Notes under the pieces: model-generated
What the model saw: the letters and a program-made list of their open reading frames with translations, nothing else
Database searches by the model: none
Told to the model about the DNA's origin: nothing
Program-made: the position numbers and the translations under genes
Shown here: in pieces, positions 1 through 10,194 of the stretch
Layout: each line of letters begins with the position of its first letter
How positions within the stretch are numbered: the stretch's first letter is position 1
Assembly: GCA_023159155.1 (NCBI GenBank)
Contig: JAJNNX010000006.1
Coordinates: 620,001-684,000, forward strand
Direction: 5' to 3'
Length of the DNA stretch: 64,000 nucleotides
Origin: Ustulina deusta
Lineage: Eukaryota; Ascomycota; Sordariomycetes; Xylariales; Xylariaceae

Positions 1-571
1 CAGCTACACCTTCATCAGCAAAGGCACAGTACAAACGTTTATCCCCGATCTAGAGCACAAAGCCCATCTACAAGCGGCTCAAGGACGTCCAAGGCGTCCA
101 CGTACCCGTCTTCCTAGGCGCCATCGACTTGCAGTCGCTAAACAGAACATACTACTACAACTTCCGCATCAACATCGTGCATCTGTGCTTTATGTCCTAG
201 GGTAATCTCAGCCTAAAAAACATTCATCTAAATAGGAATAAGTCTACCTTACAGCCCATAGCAGTCAAAACAATAAAGGCAATCCACCAAAAAGGGGTAG
301 TACACAAAAACCCCCGCTACAAAAATATACTCTTCAATCCGCAAACAAGAAAAATCATGCTGATCGATTTCGAGCGCTCGCAGCTCCTTGACACGCCCCA
401 ACCAATGCTAGCTATCCTCGAGCCTAATAAGGGACTGCGGGTCCAAAATTCGAAAGGACAAACCAACTCGGTAGGTCGTTCTAGTAGCGGCGATCTGCCG
501 CCTCAGGTACATGGTGGCTTCTTAGCCGACTTAGCAGGAGTAAAAGCGGCATTCTATACTCTGAGTAGTGC
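1..571 (+). pseudogene. Kinase-like gene fragment, 5' end outside window, decayed
   Basis: The translation carries the core of a fungal kinase-like fold. An HKN-type catalytic loop (VVHKNPRYKNILFNP, about 298-342) is followed by a metal-binding loop MLIDFERSQLL from 357. Active relatives have Asp after the His-Lys, so the Asn here suggests loss of catalysis. Upstream coherent segments lie in two frames (YTFISKGTVQTFIPDLEH from base 5; YKRLKDVQGVHVPVFLGAID from about 71), so there is a frameshift near 66-72. A TAG at 198-200 sits where related proteins would be expected to have Trp. The reading frame ends at the TGA at 573. Such kinase-like genes are common as accessory, often decayed copies in filamentous fungi. 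The start of the gene lies left of the window. Family assignment is from motif recognition only. Confidence 0.6.
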
Positions 572-1020
572 CTGAGATTAGTGGCGTTTGCTGTTGCGAT
601 TAGAAAGGGACTTACAACGCTGGGGCTTGGGGATATATTATTATGAAGTTAAGTAGTGGGCAAGGGTGTTACACACTTACTAATAGGACTATTACCCACG
701 GAGGCTATCACGTCTACTAGGACTAGCACACCTTCTTTGGTCTAGAAGGTGTCCTGGATACCGCAAAAATCACCAGTTTGGGCTCTTTGCGCTAATAACA
801 AGTATTCCTTATACCTTATACCTAGGTCCTAGTAATTGCAACTCAGGCTCAAAAAATGCTATCGTTAGCGCTTTTCAAAAAAGCGAGTATGGAGAATGTA
901 TAAGCAAAAGCAATTCAGGGTACTTATCGCCCCCAGAACACGTCACCTTGTCACGGAGTATATAAGCTGCTATTGCTGACAAGGCACTAGCAACGTTGTT
1001 TTTGCCGCCACACATCTACC
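572..1020. other. Degenerate AT-rich sequence, no gene seen
   Basis: No supportable reading frame. Short coherent stretches are broken by many stops. It separates two decayed coding remnants and is probably decayed sequence of the same origin. Confidence 0.4.
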
Positions 1021-1600
1021 TGTTTTTCTAAACTATTTAAATATAGATAAGTAAGCACGAGAAGTAAACCCGCTAACAACCCACCTGGGGCAGTGCTTTA
1101 AAAAGCGTCAGCGAATAATGGGCACGGCGTCTCGCACAAGGTAGTAGGTAGTAGTGGCAACGCTACTATTTTAATAAACCTAAAGTAAGCCGATAAAATA
1201 TTGGCGGTGTTGAATGCGCCTCTTTGCTAGAAGATCTGTGTGTAAGGTTACGTCGGCGGGGTATCAGCTTCTATTTTAGAATAGGTACCTTTCAGAGAGA
1301 CCAGGGAGGAGGTAGACGGAAAAGCAGAACTAATAATACACGATCAGTCAACAACCAATAGCAAGAGTGCTTTCCTAGCACTAATTGAGTGACCTAAGCA
1401 CTCAGTTAGGCTTCTTGTAGTGTAAATAGTTGACGATGAAGAGCAACCAATGATGTAGTGAGGCAGGGTCTTTTTACCTACATGCACTTAGGCATTCTTC
1501 AAATTTTGCTTGGGACGTAAGACACATTAAAAGCAACAGCAGTTTGGGACTTAGAATAAGGAAATAAGCTAAACAGCCCAACAGCGAGAGGGGTTTTTTA
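1021..1600 (+). pseudogene. RIP-like coding remnant with repeated Trp-to-stop changes
   Basis: In the frame starting at base 1021 the translation stays protein-like over about 580 bases but is cut by more than ten stops. Between 1261 and 1520 the pieces read SILE*VPFRETREEVDGKA, SKSAFLALIE*PKHS, LLVV*IVDDEEQPMM**GRV and PTCT*AFFKFCLG. Nearly all stops sit where Trp would fit, that is TGG changed to TGA, TAG or TAA, which is a G-to-A change on this strand. That is the expected footprint of repeat-induced point mutation. The encoded family is not recognised. No start, end or intron can be set, so the borders are approximate. Confidence 0.55.
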
Positions 1601-1615
1601 TGTTCAAAAAAGGGG

Positions 1616-1631
1616 TTTTTTTTTTTTTTTT
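1616..1631. repeat. Poly-T tract (16 T)
   Basis: An uninterrupted T run directly after an AAAAAAGGGG stretch, at the right edge of the RIP-like remnant. It could be a relic of a retroposed poly-A tail on the other strand, but nothing nearby proves that. Confidence 0.7.
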
Positions 1632-1810
1632 GGCGAGTCGCTCAGTCCTCGCTGCCAGATTCGGATCTTCCAGAAAAAACCTCCGACTTAAAACGACACC
1701 TACAAAGTAATCAACCTAACAACCATTAAATACTCCAGGCTAATACAACGCAGATTTCTGATCATCTAACTTCAATAAGGGAACTCCCAGTCTCAAACAA
1801 GAACGTCAAT

Positions 1811-2353
1811 TCATGCGGGGGGTGGGTGTAGCTCCGAGGGGGGCGCCAAGTCCGGTTCCCTTCGTTTGGGCTGGTACTCGGGTTGCGTCCGGCCTGGAAT
1901 TTGCAGAAACTTATCAAGTGTGTCTTTTCCAACGAGTCTCTCGATATACAGGTCGTTTTCGCTGTTCGGCAGGAATTGCCACAGCAGTAGGGCCTTTCGC
2001 CATTGTTTTGCGAGATCAGCGCTGTTAAAGTGTATGTAAAATCCGCCGTACGTTGTGCTAGCATGGACCATCGTCACTCTTGATGGCAATCGCAGGGTTA
2101 CGTGGCGGCCGTGTTGATAAGGATGCAAACCCATGGTCTGTGTAAACGGCTGCCTGAATACCAAGTTGGAATACTGACGCGCTTGCTGCTCATTATGAAA
2201 CCCGACGACAATCTCGTGAGAGTAATCGCCAGAGTCAGCGTGTCCACAGCTCAGCTGGACGGACAGATCCAAAGGGCGTTGCGCCCTTGGCGCTTCGGGG
2301 GCTCGAGAAGGGAAGAGCTTCATCTGATAGTGTTTCTCTCCGCCTTCGTAATC
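1811..2353 (-). CDS. Hypothetical protein, probably the 3' part of a truncated gene
   Basis: A 170-codon reading frame runs leftwards from an ATG at 2323 to a stop at 1811. The frame is open further up to about 2353, where a TTAG acceptor-like site suggests this is a last exon (reading DYEGGEKHYQ before the ATG). The protein has a mixed, soluble composition with a coherent central part (SHEIVVGFHNEQQARQYSNL, then YGGFYIHFNSADLAKQWRKA) and a Pro-rich C terminus. I do not recognise the family. No convincing upstream exon is visible. The sequence beyond about 2465 belongs to a dispersed repeat, so the 5' part may have been lost. It could be a short real gene or a leftover. Confidence 0.35.
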   Translation of the reverse strand, partial: DYEGGEKHYQMKLFPSRAPEAPRAQRPLDLSVQLSCGHADSGDYSHEIVVGFHNEQQARQYSNLVFRQPFTQTMGLHPYQHGRHVTLRLPSRVTMVHASTTYGGFYIHFNSADLAKQWRKALLLWQFLPNSENDLYIERLVGKDTLDKFLQIPGRTQPEYQPKRREPDLAPPSELHPPPA

Positions 2354-2464
2354 CTAATAGCTTCTGCTCCTGTTATATAAAATAGAGATCAATACGCCAG
2401 GTAGGTGTAAGAATGGACATCTAGATTGATAACTCACCAGATGGAAGTTATGGAAGAGAAAACT

Positions 2465-2660
2465 CAGGAGATCTGTCAGATACTATGGTCGCAGCGTAAT
2501 ATAATTAGATAGACCTGTCTGCAGTTAAGTAGGCGGTGGTTAGGACTCAATAGAGTGATTATTTGGTCCCTGAACCTCCTTAATATCTAAAATGGGGGTC
2601 CAAACTCTCTCTATATATACAGGATCCACTGCTATAACCACTCCCTAGGGTAGGCGGTTA
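2465..2660 (-). repeat. Dispersed repeat A, copy 1
   Basis: The reverse complement of this stretch matches 30336-30480. Shared blocks include GGAGGTTCA, ACTCTATTGAG, CCTAAC, CTACTT and CTGCAGAYAGGT in the same order, then CCTACCCTA, GGGAGTGG and CTGTAT on the other side of a spacer. This copy has about 50 extra bases in that spacer. It sits between the truncated gene at 1811-2353 and the DUF6594-like gene. No coding capacity is visible, so it is probably the relic of a non-coding or terminal part of a mobile element. Confidence 0.6.
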
Positions 2661-2976
2661 TTGGTTACCGGACGGATCATGACGAAGGAAGTAGAGTTTC
2701 AGGGACAACCTTTTGGGCCTGGTCTCCAAAATGGCTTGAGAGGCGCTTGGCTGGGTTTGCGGTGGCTGTCTGTAATGGCCTGCACATGTAGATAACCCCC
2801 ATAGGACTAGCTGCCGCTCAAAGTGCAGCTGGTGCTACGTTGCGTTTTGAGGCTTAGACTAGCTCGACTCTTAAACATAAAGGGGCTGGTCAAGCTTTGG
2901 GAGTTGTTTAAATCTCGAGCAAACCCTATTCTAGTCCTTGGGTATGTGCACTTATCATTCATATCCATAACCTAAG
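2661..2976. other. Upstream region of the DUF6594-like gene, no other feature seen
   Basis: About 315 bases without a supportable frame. It must hold the promoter of the gene starting at 2977, but I see no clear TATA element or recognised factor site. Confidence 0.3.
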
Positions 2977-4290
2977 ATGAATTCGACACAACAAGGCGAA
3001 GACTGTGATCTAGAGAAAGGAGACATTTCTCTACAAAATCCAGTCAACTCTGCAACTTTTCAATCTTATAGAACTGTGCATCATGGTAAGTTCTATTCCG
3101 TCACAGGTGGTAATTGGCTAGTCATATAGGATTTGACTAAGACATCTTCTTTCTAAAGCTGCATCTGTAAACTCTAACAGCCCTAACGATGTTTGCAAAG
3201 GATCTATCGATGGTTTCATAGAAGAACCGACTGTTGCTTTCAACCCGATGCCCTCTGCGATAGCAGTAAACACCTCATGCCCGGGAGCTGAAGATCTTGC
3301 TCGGTCGAGCATAGAAGCTAGTTGGCCCTCAACTAACGGTCAGGGGAGGTTGAGCGACGACGGTCGGGCCCCAATACAACCGGAAGCGTCATCTACTTGT
3401 CCGCAAACTCGCACCGGCAGCTTTATGACGAATAGGTCCATTATAGACTATGGACGAACTCACGATCCCACGTGGGCTTTCCGGCATCACAAGGCAAACC
3501 TTGTTAGGAGCATCAAAAGACGAAACGCCGACTCTTTGCTTCGCCGACAATTGAAACAAGGTCAAAACGACAGTAGTCAAAACGAGCTATCTGATAAATG
3601 GGCCAGGCCAGACGAAGAAAACGACTTTAGGATCAACCTGGCGGAGCTACAACGAATGCGTCTGCGAAAGTTGCAATGCCAACTTGTAGGGCACGTGGGA
3701 TATATGAAGAAATTCAACCAAGAGCCCGAGAGCTGGGAAAGTGATCTTGAGACATATAGTAAGCACCTTTATTCTTCTTCGAATGTCATTACCTTTGATA
3801 TCCTTCTAATTAACACGGCACAGTTAAGGCTGTCCAGGACTATGACTACATGACTAGCAGTTGCAAGCTTCCACGAGATCCATTCTTGGTCACAGGAGAG
3901 CGCTACATCGATTCCTTTGTAATGCACTCTGTTATTGGCGACGCACTATTAACAGATGACCTCGAAACGCCCATGTTAATTGATGGGCCGTGGGAAACTG
4001 GCCCGCAACCCATCGGCGGCACTCGCAATGACACCGTGGCACAAGGTCGCAAGGCCCAGTTTAGGGAACGCGTCATCATGGCAACCATTGCCGGCTTCTT
4101 CTTAATAGCGCCCATGTGGCTCATGGTGCTACACCACACGCTATACACCTGTTTATTGTCGTCTACCGTCTCTGTCGTCTTCTTTGGTTTCATCCTGGCT
4201 TGGTTCTTGGATTCGCCGAAAGAGGTCATGTCGGGGACTGCAGCATACGCTGCGGTGCTAGTGGTGTTTGTCGGCGTGGGAAATACCTGA
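2977..4290 (+). CDS. DUF6594-like membrane protein, three exons
   Basis: Exons 2977-3085, 3159-3758 and 3824-4290 join in frame to a 391-residue protein; the introns of 73 and 65 nt have GTAAGT/AAG and GTAAGC/CAG ends. Residues 1-150 are polar and probably disordered. From about 191 an amphipathic helix (INLAELQRMRLRKLQCQLVG) starts the conserved part, which continues through the splice junction as YIKAVQDYDYM. The C terminus has three closely spaced membrane segments at about 321-343, 344-365 and 375-390, ending AAYAAVLVVFVG. This layout, a helical cytosolic region plus C-terminal membrane helices, is that of the fungal DUF6594 family, whose function is unknown. The gene appears intact although it borders a decayed zone. 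The family name is from motif memory. Confidence 0.75.
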
Positions 4291-6448
4291 TTGGCTCGTA
4301 TGGATATGCGTGGCTTCTGCTTCATCGGATCAAACGTAACTTACGCGTGCGTTATTGCTAGATAATAAGGCTTGTATGTCCTCGTTATAATTCAACAAAC
4401 GAAGGGTTCAGTGGTTGTTGACCTGTAATCGCGGACAACTCGGCAATCGATTTTGTCCGGCTGGCTGGAGATCATGTCGCCGAGTGTGCTATACATAGCC
4501 ACTAAAATATCAGAACACATGGGAAGAAACGTGGTGGTCAGATCTCCCAACTAGTCAGACGCCTCGCGAAGAACCTCGTGCTAGTCCATCAGCACTACGT
4601 ATACTCGAGGCTTATCAGATCAGGTAGCACCGAGGGAGAAAGAGGTAGTTTTAATTGTCCTACCCCTCCTCCCCCTTTTACGCATCTTTTATCTCTTATG
4701 TCTAGTTTACATTTCGGATGAAAGTACTCCAACTGCTATGACTGCGGTTAGTTACGCTACGCTTTCCAAGTTTCATCCCAGCCGACCTGTACTGGTATAT
4801 CTAGCCTGCCTCCCACCCCCCATCTGGGTGCATGTAACGATCGGTATAGTCACATGTGGTACCATCTCCCCAGAAGTTGCATGAATTTTCATGGTTTTCG
4901 TGTTATATAGCTACTTCGTTTAATTCTTCTAGCATTGGGGTAATAGAGGTTCACCTTACGTTCTTTTTTTTTCTTCTCTTTTTCCTTCCTTCGGGTGCAT
5001 GATAGCCGCAGCAGCAAATACTTTCTTGAGGGGCTTCGGATATTGCGTATTGTTTTTCTAATATTGTTTCTTTATTGTAAGCTTAGTACATGTTCGTGAC
5101 ATGGACGATTTTTCTGTTGCGGGGCTATATTATGTGCTGTTCCCAAGTGCCAGGGCATTTCAACTGTTAGATGCGATCACAACGCGAGCAGCTGATGCAT
5201 GAACGGACTTGCTGTTGCGGGTAATTGGATCTCACGGCATTAGAATTACTATTCTGTCGAGCGCGCTTTTCACTACTAGGTAGCGTGATATTAACAGAGT
5301 GAATTTCTAGCCTTTTGGGGCAAACCCACTGGAAGTATTAGGCGATCGCTCACGTCATTACAAGCTGGGCGTAAGAAAGGTATACACGTGGGCGGGTTCA
5401 ATTATGACACTTCTAGCCTTCATAAGCCGTGAATATAATAGAACATAAGCCGAAATAGGGAGGCAGAATTGAGGTTTTGATTACTGCTGATGACGTTGTG
5501 TCATCTTCTAGTCTTATGTAATTATTCATTAATATAAATAAACATTGATTATGTTCATGCACGACTTCCGTTAATATAGCACAGCTCTTGTTGAGTAAGT
5601 ACCTACCTGGGTAGGTAACGAGCAGATATTCCAGAGACAAATTTGGGACACAGTTTATATTAGAGTTGCAAAGAGCTGCTATGATTGCTAAAGCTACTTA
5701 AAAGCGTTTTAAGGAACTGAACGAACCTAGCAGCTATCTCTAGTAGTCCCTGCACTATGCCTTTGTATCTTTTGGCAACCGAAAAGTGAGCGCTGCTCGA
5801 AAGGGAAGTAAGTCTGTTACCAACAGACGAACCCCTTTTGAGGGAAACGTACCCAGAAAACAGGCCTCATGCCAGACACAGGATAAACAAGCTCAGTACC
5901 TCGTTGCATAAGACACTTGTTGTCTAGGTCCAAATAACTGGCCAAGATGCACTCCTAGCAGCTATGCAAGTGGCTAAATTTCATTAATAGAGAAAGCTCT
6001 TTGGATGTTTCCAAGTGCGTTAGTTTCAGCCCCCATTTGTTACTAATTCCTACTACCCGCTCTAATTCGTCACCGCCCAACTACAAGCCATAGACACCTA
6101 TCTCGTTACTCAGCTAGAAGCCAAGTATTACGGGTGTATTAAGGTGGATAGGGCTAGTTCTCGTCAGCAGGCAAATCCCGTCTGATCTTACCGAGCTCGC
6201 CACCACGCATAGACGCGGAAGTGTACCCTTGCTCGCGTCTGCGTGGCGATATAACTCGGACATTCAATTGGCACCATCCCAACCATTCCACATCGAAGAT
6301 TGCATTTGTACCTATAGGTACCTAGATATGACGGACGGGGATGGTTGGTTTTTGTTTGGTACTGTAGGGAGTCGAGTCCGCACATACGGATATTTTGTGA
6401 CTCCAACTATTACCCCCCGGCTGGGTAATGGGCTGGAGAATGCCGAGG

Positions 6449-6466
6449 AAAAAAAAAAAAAAAAAA
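6449..6466. repeat. Poly-A tract (18 A)
   Basis: A run of 18 A in an otherwise mixed sequence. No target-site duplication or coding body was found beside it, so it is noted only as a homopolymer. Confidence 0.8.
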
Positions 6467-8383
6467 GAGCGAAGGAAAACGTCATGCGACGATCTCGTTG
6501 TCGAACTCGTCACTGCCCAGCAATGCGGCTCTCGCCAAGCCCATGGCCAAGACGGTACGCTCAGGCACAGATGGGGACTGCTCGATCGATTTGCACATCA
6601 ATTGTTCTTAAGCACGAGATATCTACACACTTCCGAATTAGCAGTTGCTATCTCATCTACAATTTTGACAGTAACACATTAAGTGTCGCTCCTTTTCTGA
6701 TTGTATCAAGCGCTGTGACATGGATAGTATGTTGAGACTGTCAATGCGCTCGCCAGGGTGAGTTGAACGTGGACGGTGGAGTTCGCAGTGCGCTACCCGA
6801 GGAGAATGATGATCGCTTCGTTCAACCGGCTTACAGCCCAGCCCAGCCCGGCCCAACAAGACGGCGCTTTCAGAGCGGGGTTGCAGGTATATGTCGCCTA
6901 GGTATTGTCTGCGAGGGACCAGCGTACGACGGTACAGCGCCGACCAGGTCTAAATCCCTCGCAGACGAGCAAGCCGCATGATGCATGGATGACCAATTTA
7001 CAGTATCTACACAACGAACAAGTGAGAAGCCCATGATCGGGGTGTAGGTAGTGGTGTGAGTGATATTCCGCATCGAATCTCTTATGGTTCGGATTCCGTC
7101 TTTGCCCAATTGCAATCTATCGCCATGTATTGTACATAAAGTGGCTGACGCAGCTCCGGTAGGCCATCCCATCGACACAACCCAGGAGCTGCTGCAACTG
7201 TGATTGCGGCACCAAACACCCCTGGTGGAAAACTGCTGTCAAAGAAAACGCATCTGGCAGAATAGGGAAAGCCGCGAGACGCAAACTAATCGTGTCTTAT
7301 GCCGGTCGACAGGAAGACTCCCGGCGTCTGGGTACTCCCCACGTGTATGCCCGCCTATGGGACGACCATCACCGCACGGGATGCCGCTCCCCATTGGTGT
7401 GGAAGACTGGGAGGTCCCCGGATTTACAAAGCCATCTTCTTCCCACTCCGGCAACCCGACACAGAGGCGTGGGAAGAGCGCAATGGAGAGCGGAATCTAA
7501 AGTTGGGCGTCACCGAAGGCCAGGGAATATCGACTTCGCTTCCCACGGCACGGCGTATAGGCCGTTGCATCGCTGGTACTGATCGCGGGATGGACTGTAG
7601 TTCCCGCGGCGATTCTCTTGCCTCCTCATTCTCTGTTTTGCAGGGAGGTTATTCGCACGAACCGTTTTGTCAATGGGCCATGCATATGGATTTACGCATC
7701 TACACAGATACCTTATCGATGGTGGGGAGGATAACGTCCGCTCTTCTTGGAGCCCCTGGCTCCACATGACGGAGCCGAAACGGGTGTGCAAGAGGTAGCT
7801 CGCTCAATTGTTTCGCCTGTGTGGCATCTAGATGACATGTGGGTGAGCAATGAGTAGGAATCGGGTGTCGCAGGAATTATCTAGCATTTTAGTGCCGGTG
7901 AGCATGTGGTATATGTATGTTGATTATACTCAATTCAAGTGACCTCGGCATGACTCGTCCTATCATCTCTTGGCAATCCATAACCCGTGACACGCCTTCA
8001 CCGGGCGGAGGGAGTGTTGTAGATAGAGGATTGACGATGCTCGGGACCATGGGGCGCGAATCATGGTGCGGGTTGCCAAGGGTCCTGGGGGGGAGTAGCG
8101 CTGGAGTAAGCGATCCACGAGAAGGGGGGAGCATCGCTTAAGCCTACTATCTTCCTTGGTCTCCTCTCTTCGAGACATACGCAGGAGAGAGAGTGTGTGT
8201 GTGGGATGCGACGCAACAAATGGGCAATGGGATCAAGGTTATGGAGTGTCCGAGCTTGCGCGCAGGAAACAGTAACAGAAACAGAACCCAAAAACAATGC
8301 GGCAGTCTGATCGTGTGCATTCATTATGTCTGCTTAATACTCATAAGGTTGCGGCGTGAGCAATGCAATGCGACCATGCAGTA

Positions 8384-8399
8384 CAACAACAACAACAAC
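8384..8399. repeat. (CAA)n microsatellite
   Basis: Five consecutive CAA/ACA units followed by imperfect units to about 8411. It is in non-coding sequence. Confidence 0.75.
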
Positions 8400-10194
8400 G
8401 ACAGCAACAACGGTAAACGGTCCATGTTTGATAGGTAGGTACTAGTCGTTGGAAAGGCAGTACAGTACATGTTCCCCGCCATTGTCAGTGGTATTAGTGA
8501 GTACGCATACAACCTTGGAAGTCTGGATGAACTCCCTAGTGTACACTACATGCTATGCACCTTCTCGTGTACCTGGTATACATAGCGTAGTAGCACAGAT
8601 GATAGCCGACTATGTACTAACCTAGTCCTTATTAAAACTACTAGGTATATATGTAGCCATGCACTGGAAGGGACTCAGGTAGCGCGTTGAACCCCCACAA
8701 TGAGCTCATATGTTCTGTGCACCTGACAGATCTCTAATCAGCATGCACGGAACGAGGCATGTCCATGCGGGCTGGGCGCTGCCTATAAAGAACAGAGAAC
8801 AAAGAGCCTGTGTGGGAGCAAGTGTGCTGAATATACCAGTAGTGGTACTGCGCACATAGAAGAGGCCAGGCTACCTCGGTAACAAGATACTGCACTGGCA
8901 TGACACTGATTCGGCAACATAACCTAGTTGGCAAACGATCACCGCTTTCCTTTCCCCAACAGGCGGGATTGCTCGCGTTTGCATCATGCAAGTCTCTTTC
9001 AGAAAAATGCTTGTTTTGCTTGTTCCCTGCCTTGAACGTCACAGGGCTTCGTGACGGCAAGTCAGGGGTTGTGGGGGTTACCTGTGCAAACACAATTAAT
9101 TACTTCCAGGTATCTCACCTGCGTGCTGGGAGACCACGGCCGAGAAACCCTGGTTGACAAGCTAGGTTAGCTCGTATAGGCGCCGACAGTAGACCACACT
9201 AGGTTAGGGAGTAGGTAGGTACATGTACACCAACCCATGGCCCGTGGGATGAGTCGCGGTATGGCGTGTTGGACGACGGTTAGCTATCTACAAAGTAGGA
9301 CTGTAATTGATTGCTGGCTGTCAACCTCGTCTCGGCCTTCGGCACTCGCACATGTATCGGCTCAGCGATCACAGGCACTGCACGGGCACGTTAACATCGG
9401 GGCAGGGTCAGGAATGAGAATAGCGTATGGGCTAGTAGCGCCCAAGATTGGCTGGTATTTCGTTGTTGGGAGGGCCACCGCTTGTCCATCGCCCCCGGGA
9501 CATCGTCAGCAGTGTTGTGTATGGATGGCTTGTACCTAGGTACCTACTACGAGTCGGTACATATATGGATCCAGCGACGTGGGTGGTGCACCCCTGTACT
9601 CACTTACCTACTTAGGTACCTAGTTACACAACGCTAGGCCACACCAAACTGTCGGATCAGCATCTCGCAGCCATTTTTACACGTCGTCACCATATTCATT
9701 CGAGGGAGCGCGGACGGGGAAATGGGAACTCGCAAATTCAAGCTCAATGGTTGGTATGACCAGACAGAGAGCTTTGGATAAGTGCTTCCAACTTTGCATA
9801 GCCTCATCAACTAAGACTATATCGAAGAACTGTGATCTATAATGAGCTCTGCCTTAAGTTCCGTTTCCCTATTCTGGGCGGTACAACAATGGCAGCCAAA
9901 CCGCCAAAGGTGGCGGGCTCTACAAACTCCACCATTTATGCCTAGGACTCGCCGTAGCTCAACCGAACTACCATGGCGCCTGGGCTACGTACCACGGTGA
10001 GATTATGTACGCGTTGACAACTGGCGCTGTATGCTTCATAACACAACCGATTACATGTGCCCCTGGTCCGCCTGTGAATGCAATGGGATATCCCCGCCGT
10101 AACGCCGTCGTATGAATGGAATCTTGATCCTCACAATTTCAAGTTCCCCTGCCGCAATAACACCTCAACCCGGTTTCGGAATTGCGGAGATGTT

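Larger units (their letters stand above)
4291..10194. other. Long intergenic region without a supportable gene
   Basis: No reading frame resembles a known family or joins into a multi-exon gene. 4.3-6.2 kb is AT-richer with pyrimidine tracts near 4960-4990. The longest frames are an ATG-started 156-codon frame at 7299-7769 and short ones near 6229-6735 and 8900-9540; they overlap open frames on the other strand and show no recognised motif, so they are not called. 8.4-9.7 kb carries several copies of the intergenic word CCTAGGTACC or parts of it. 9.6-10.19 kb is the 3' flank of the kinase gene. Confidence 0.5.

Noticed and set aside
7299..7769. A 156-codon frame with an ATG
   Set aside because: No recognised motif or signal; several other frames are open over the same stretch.
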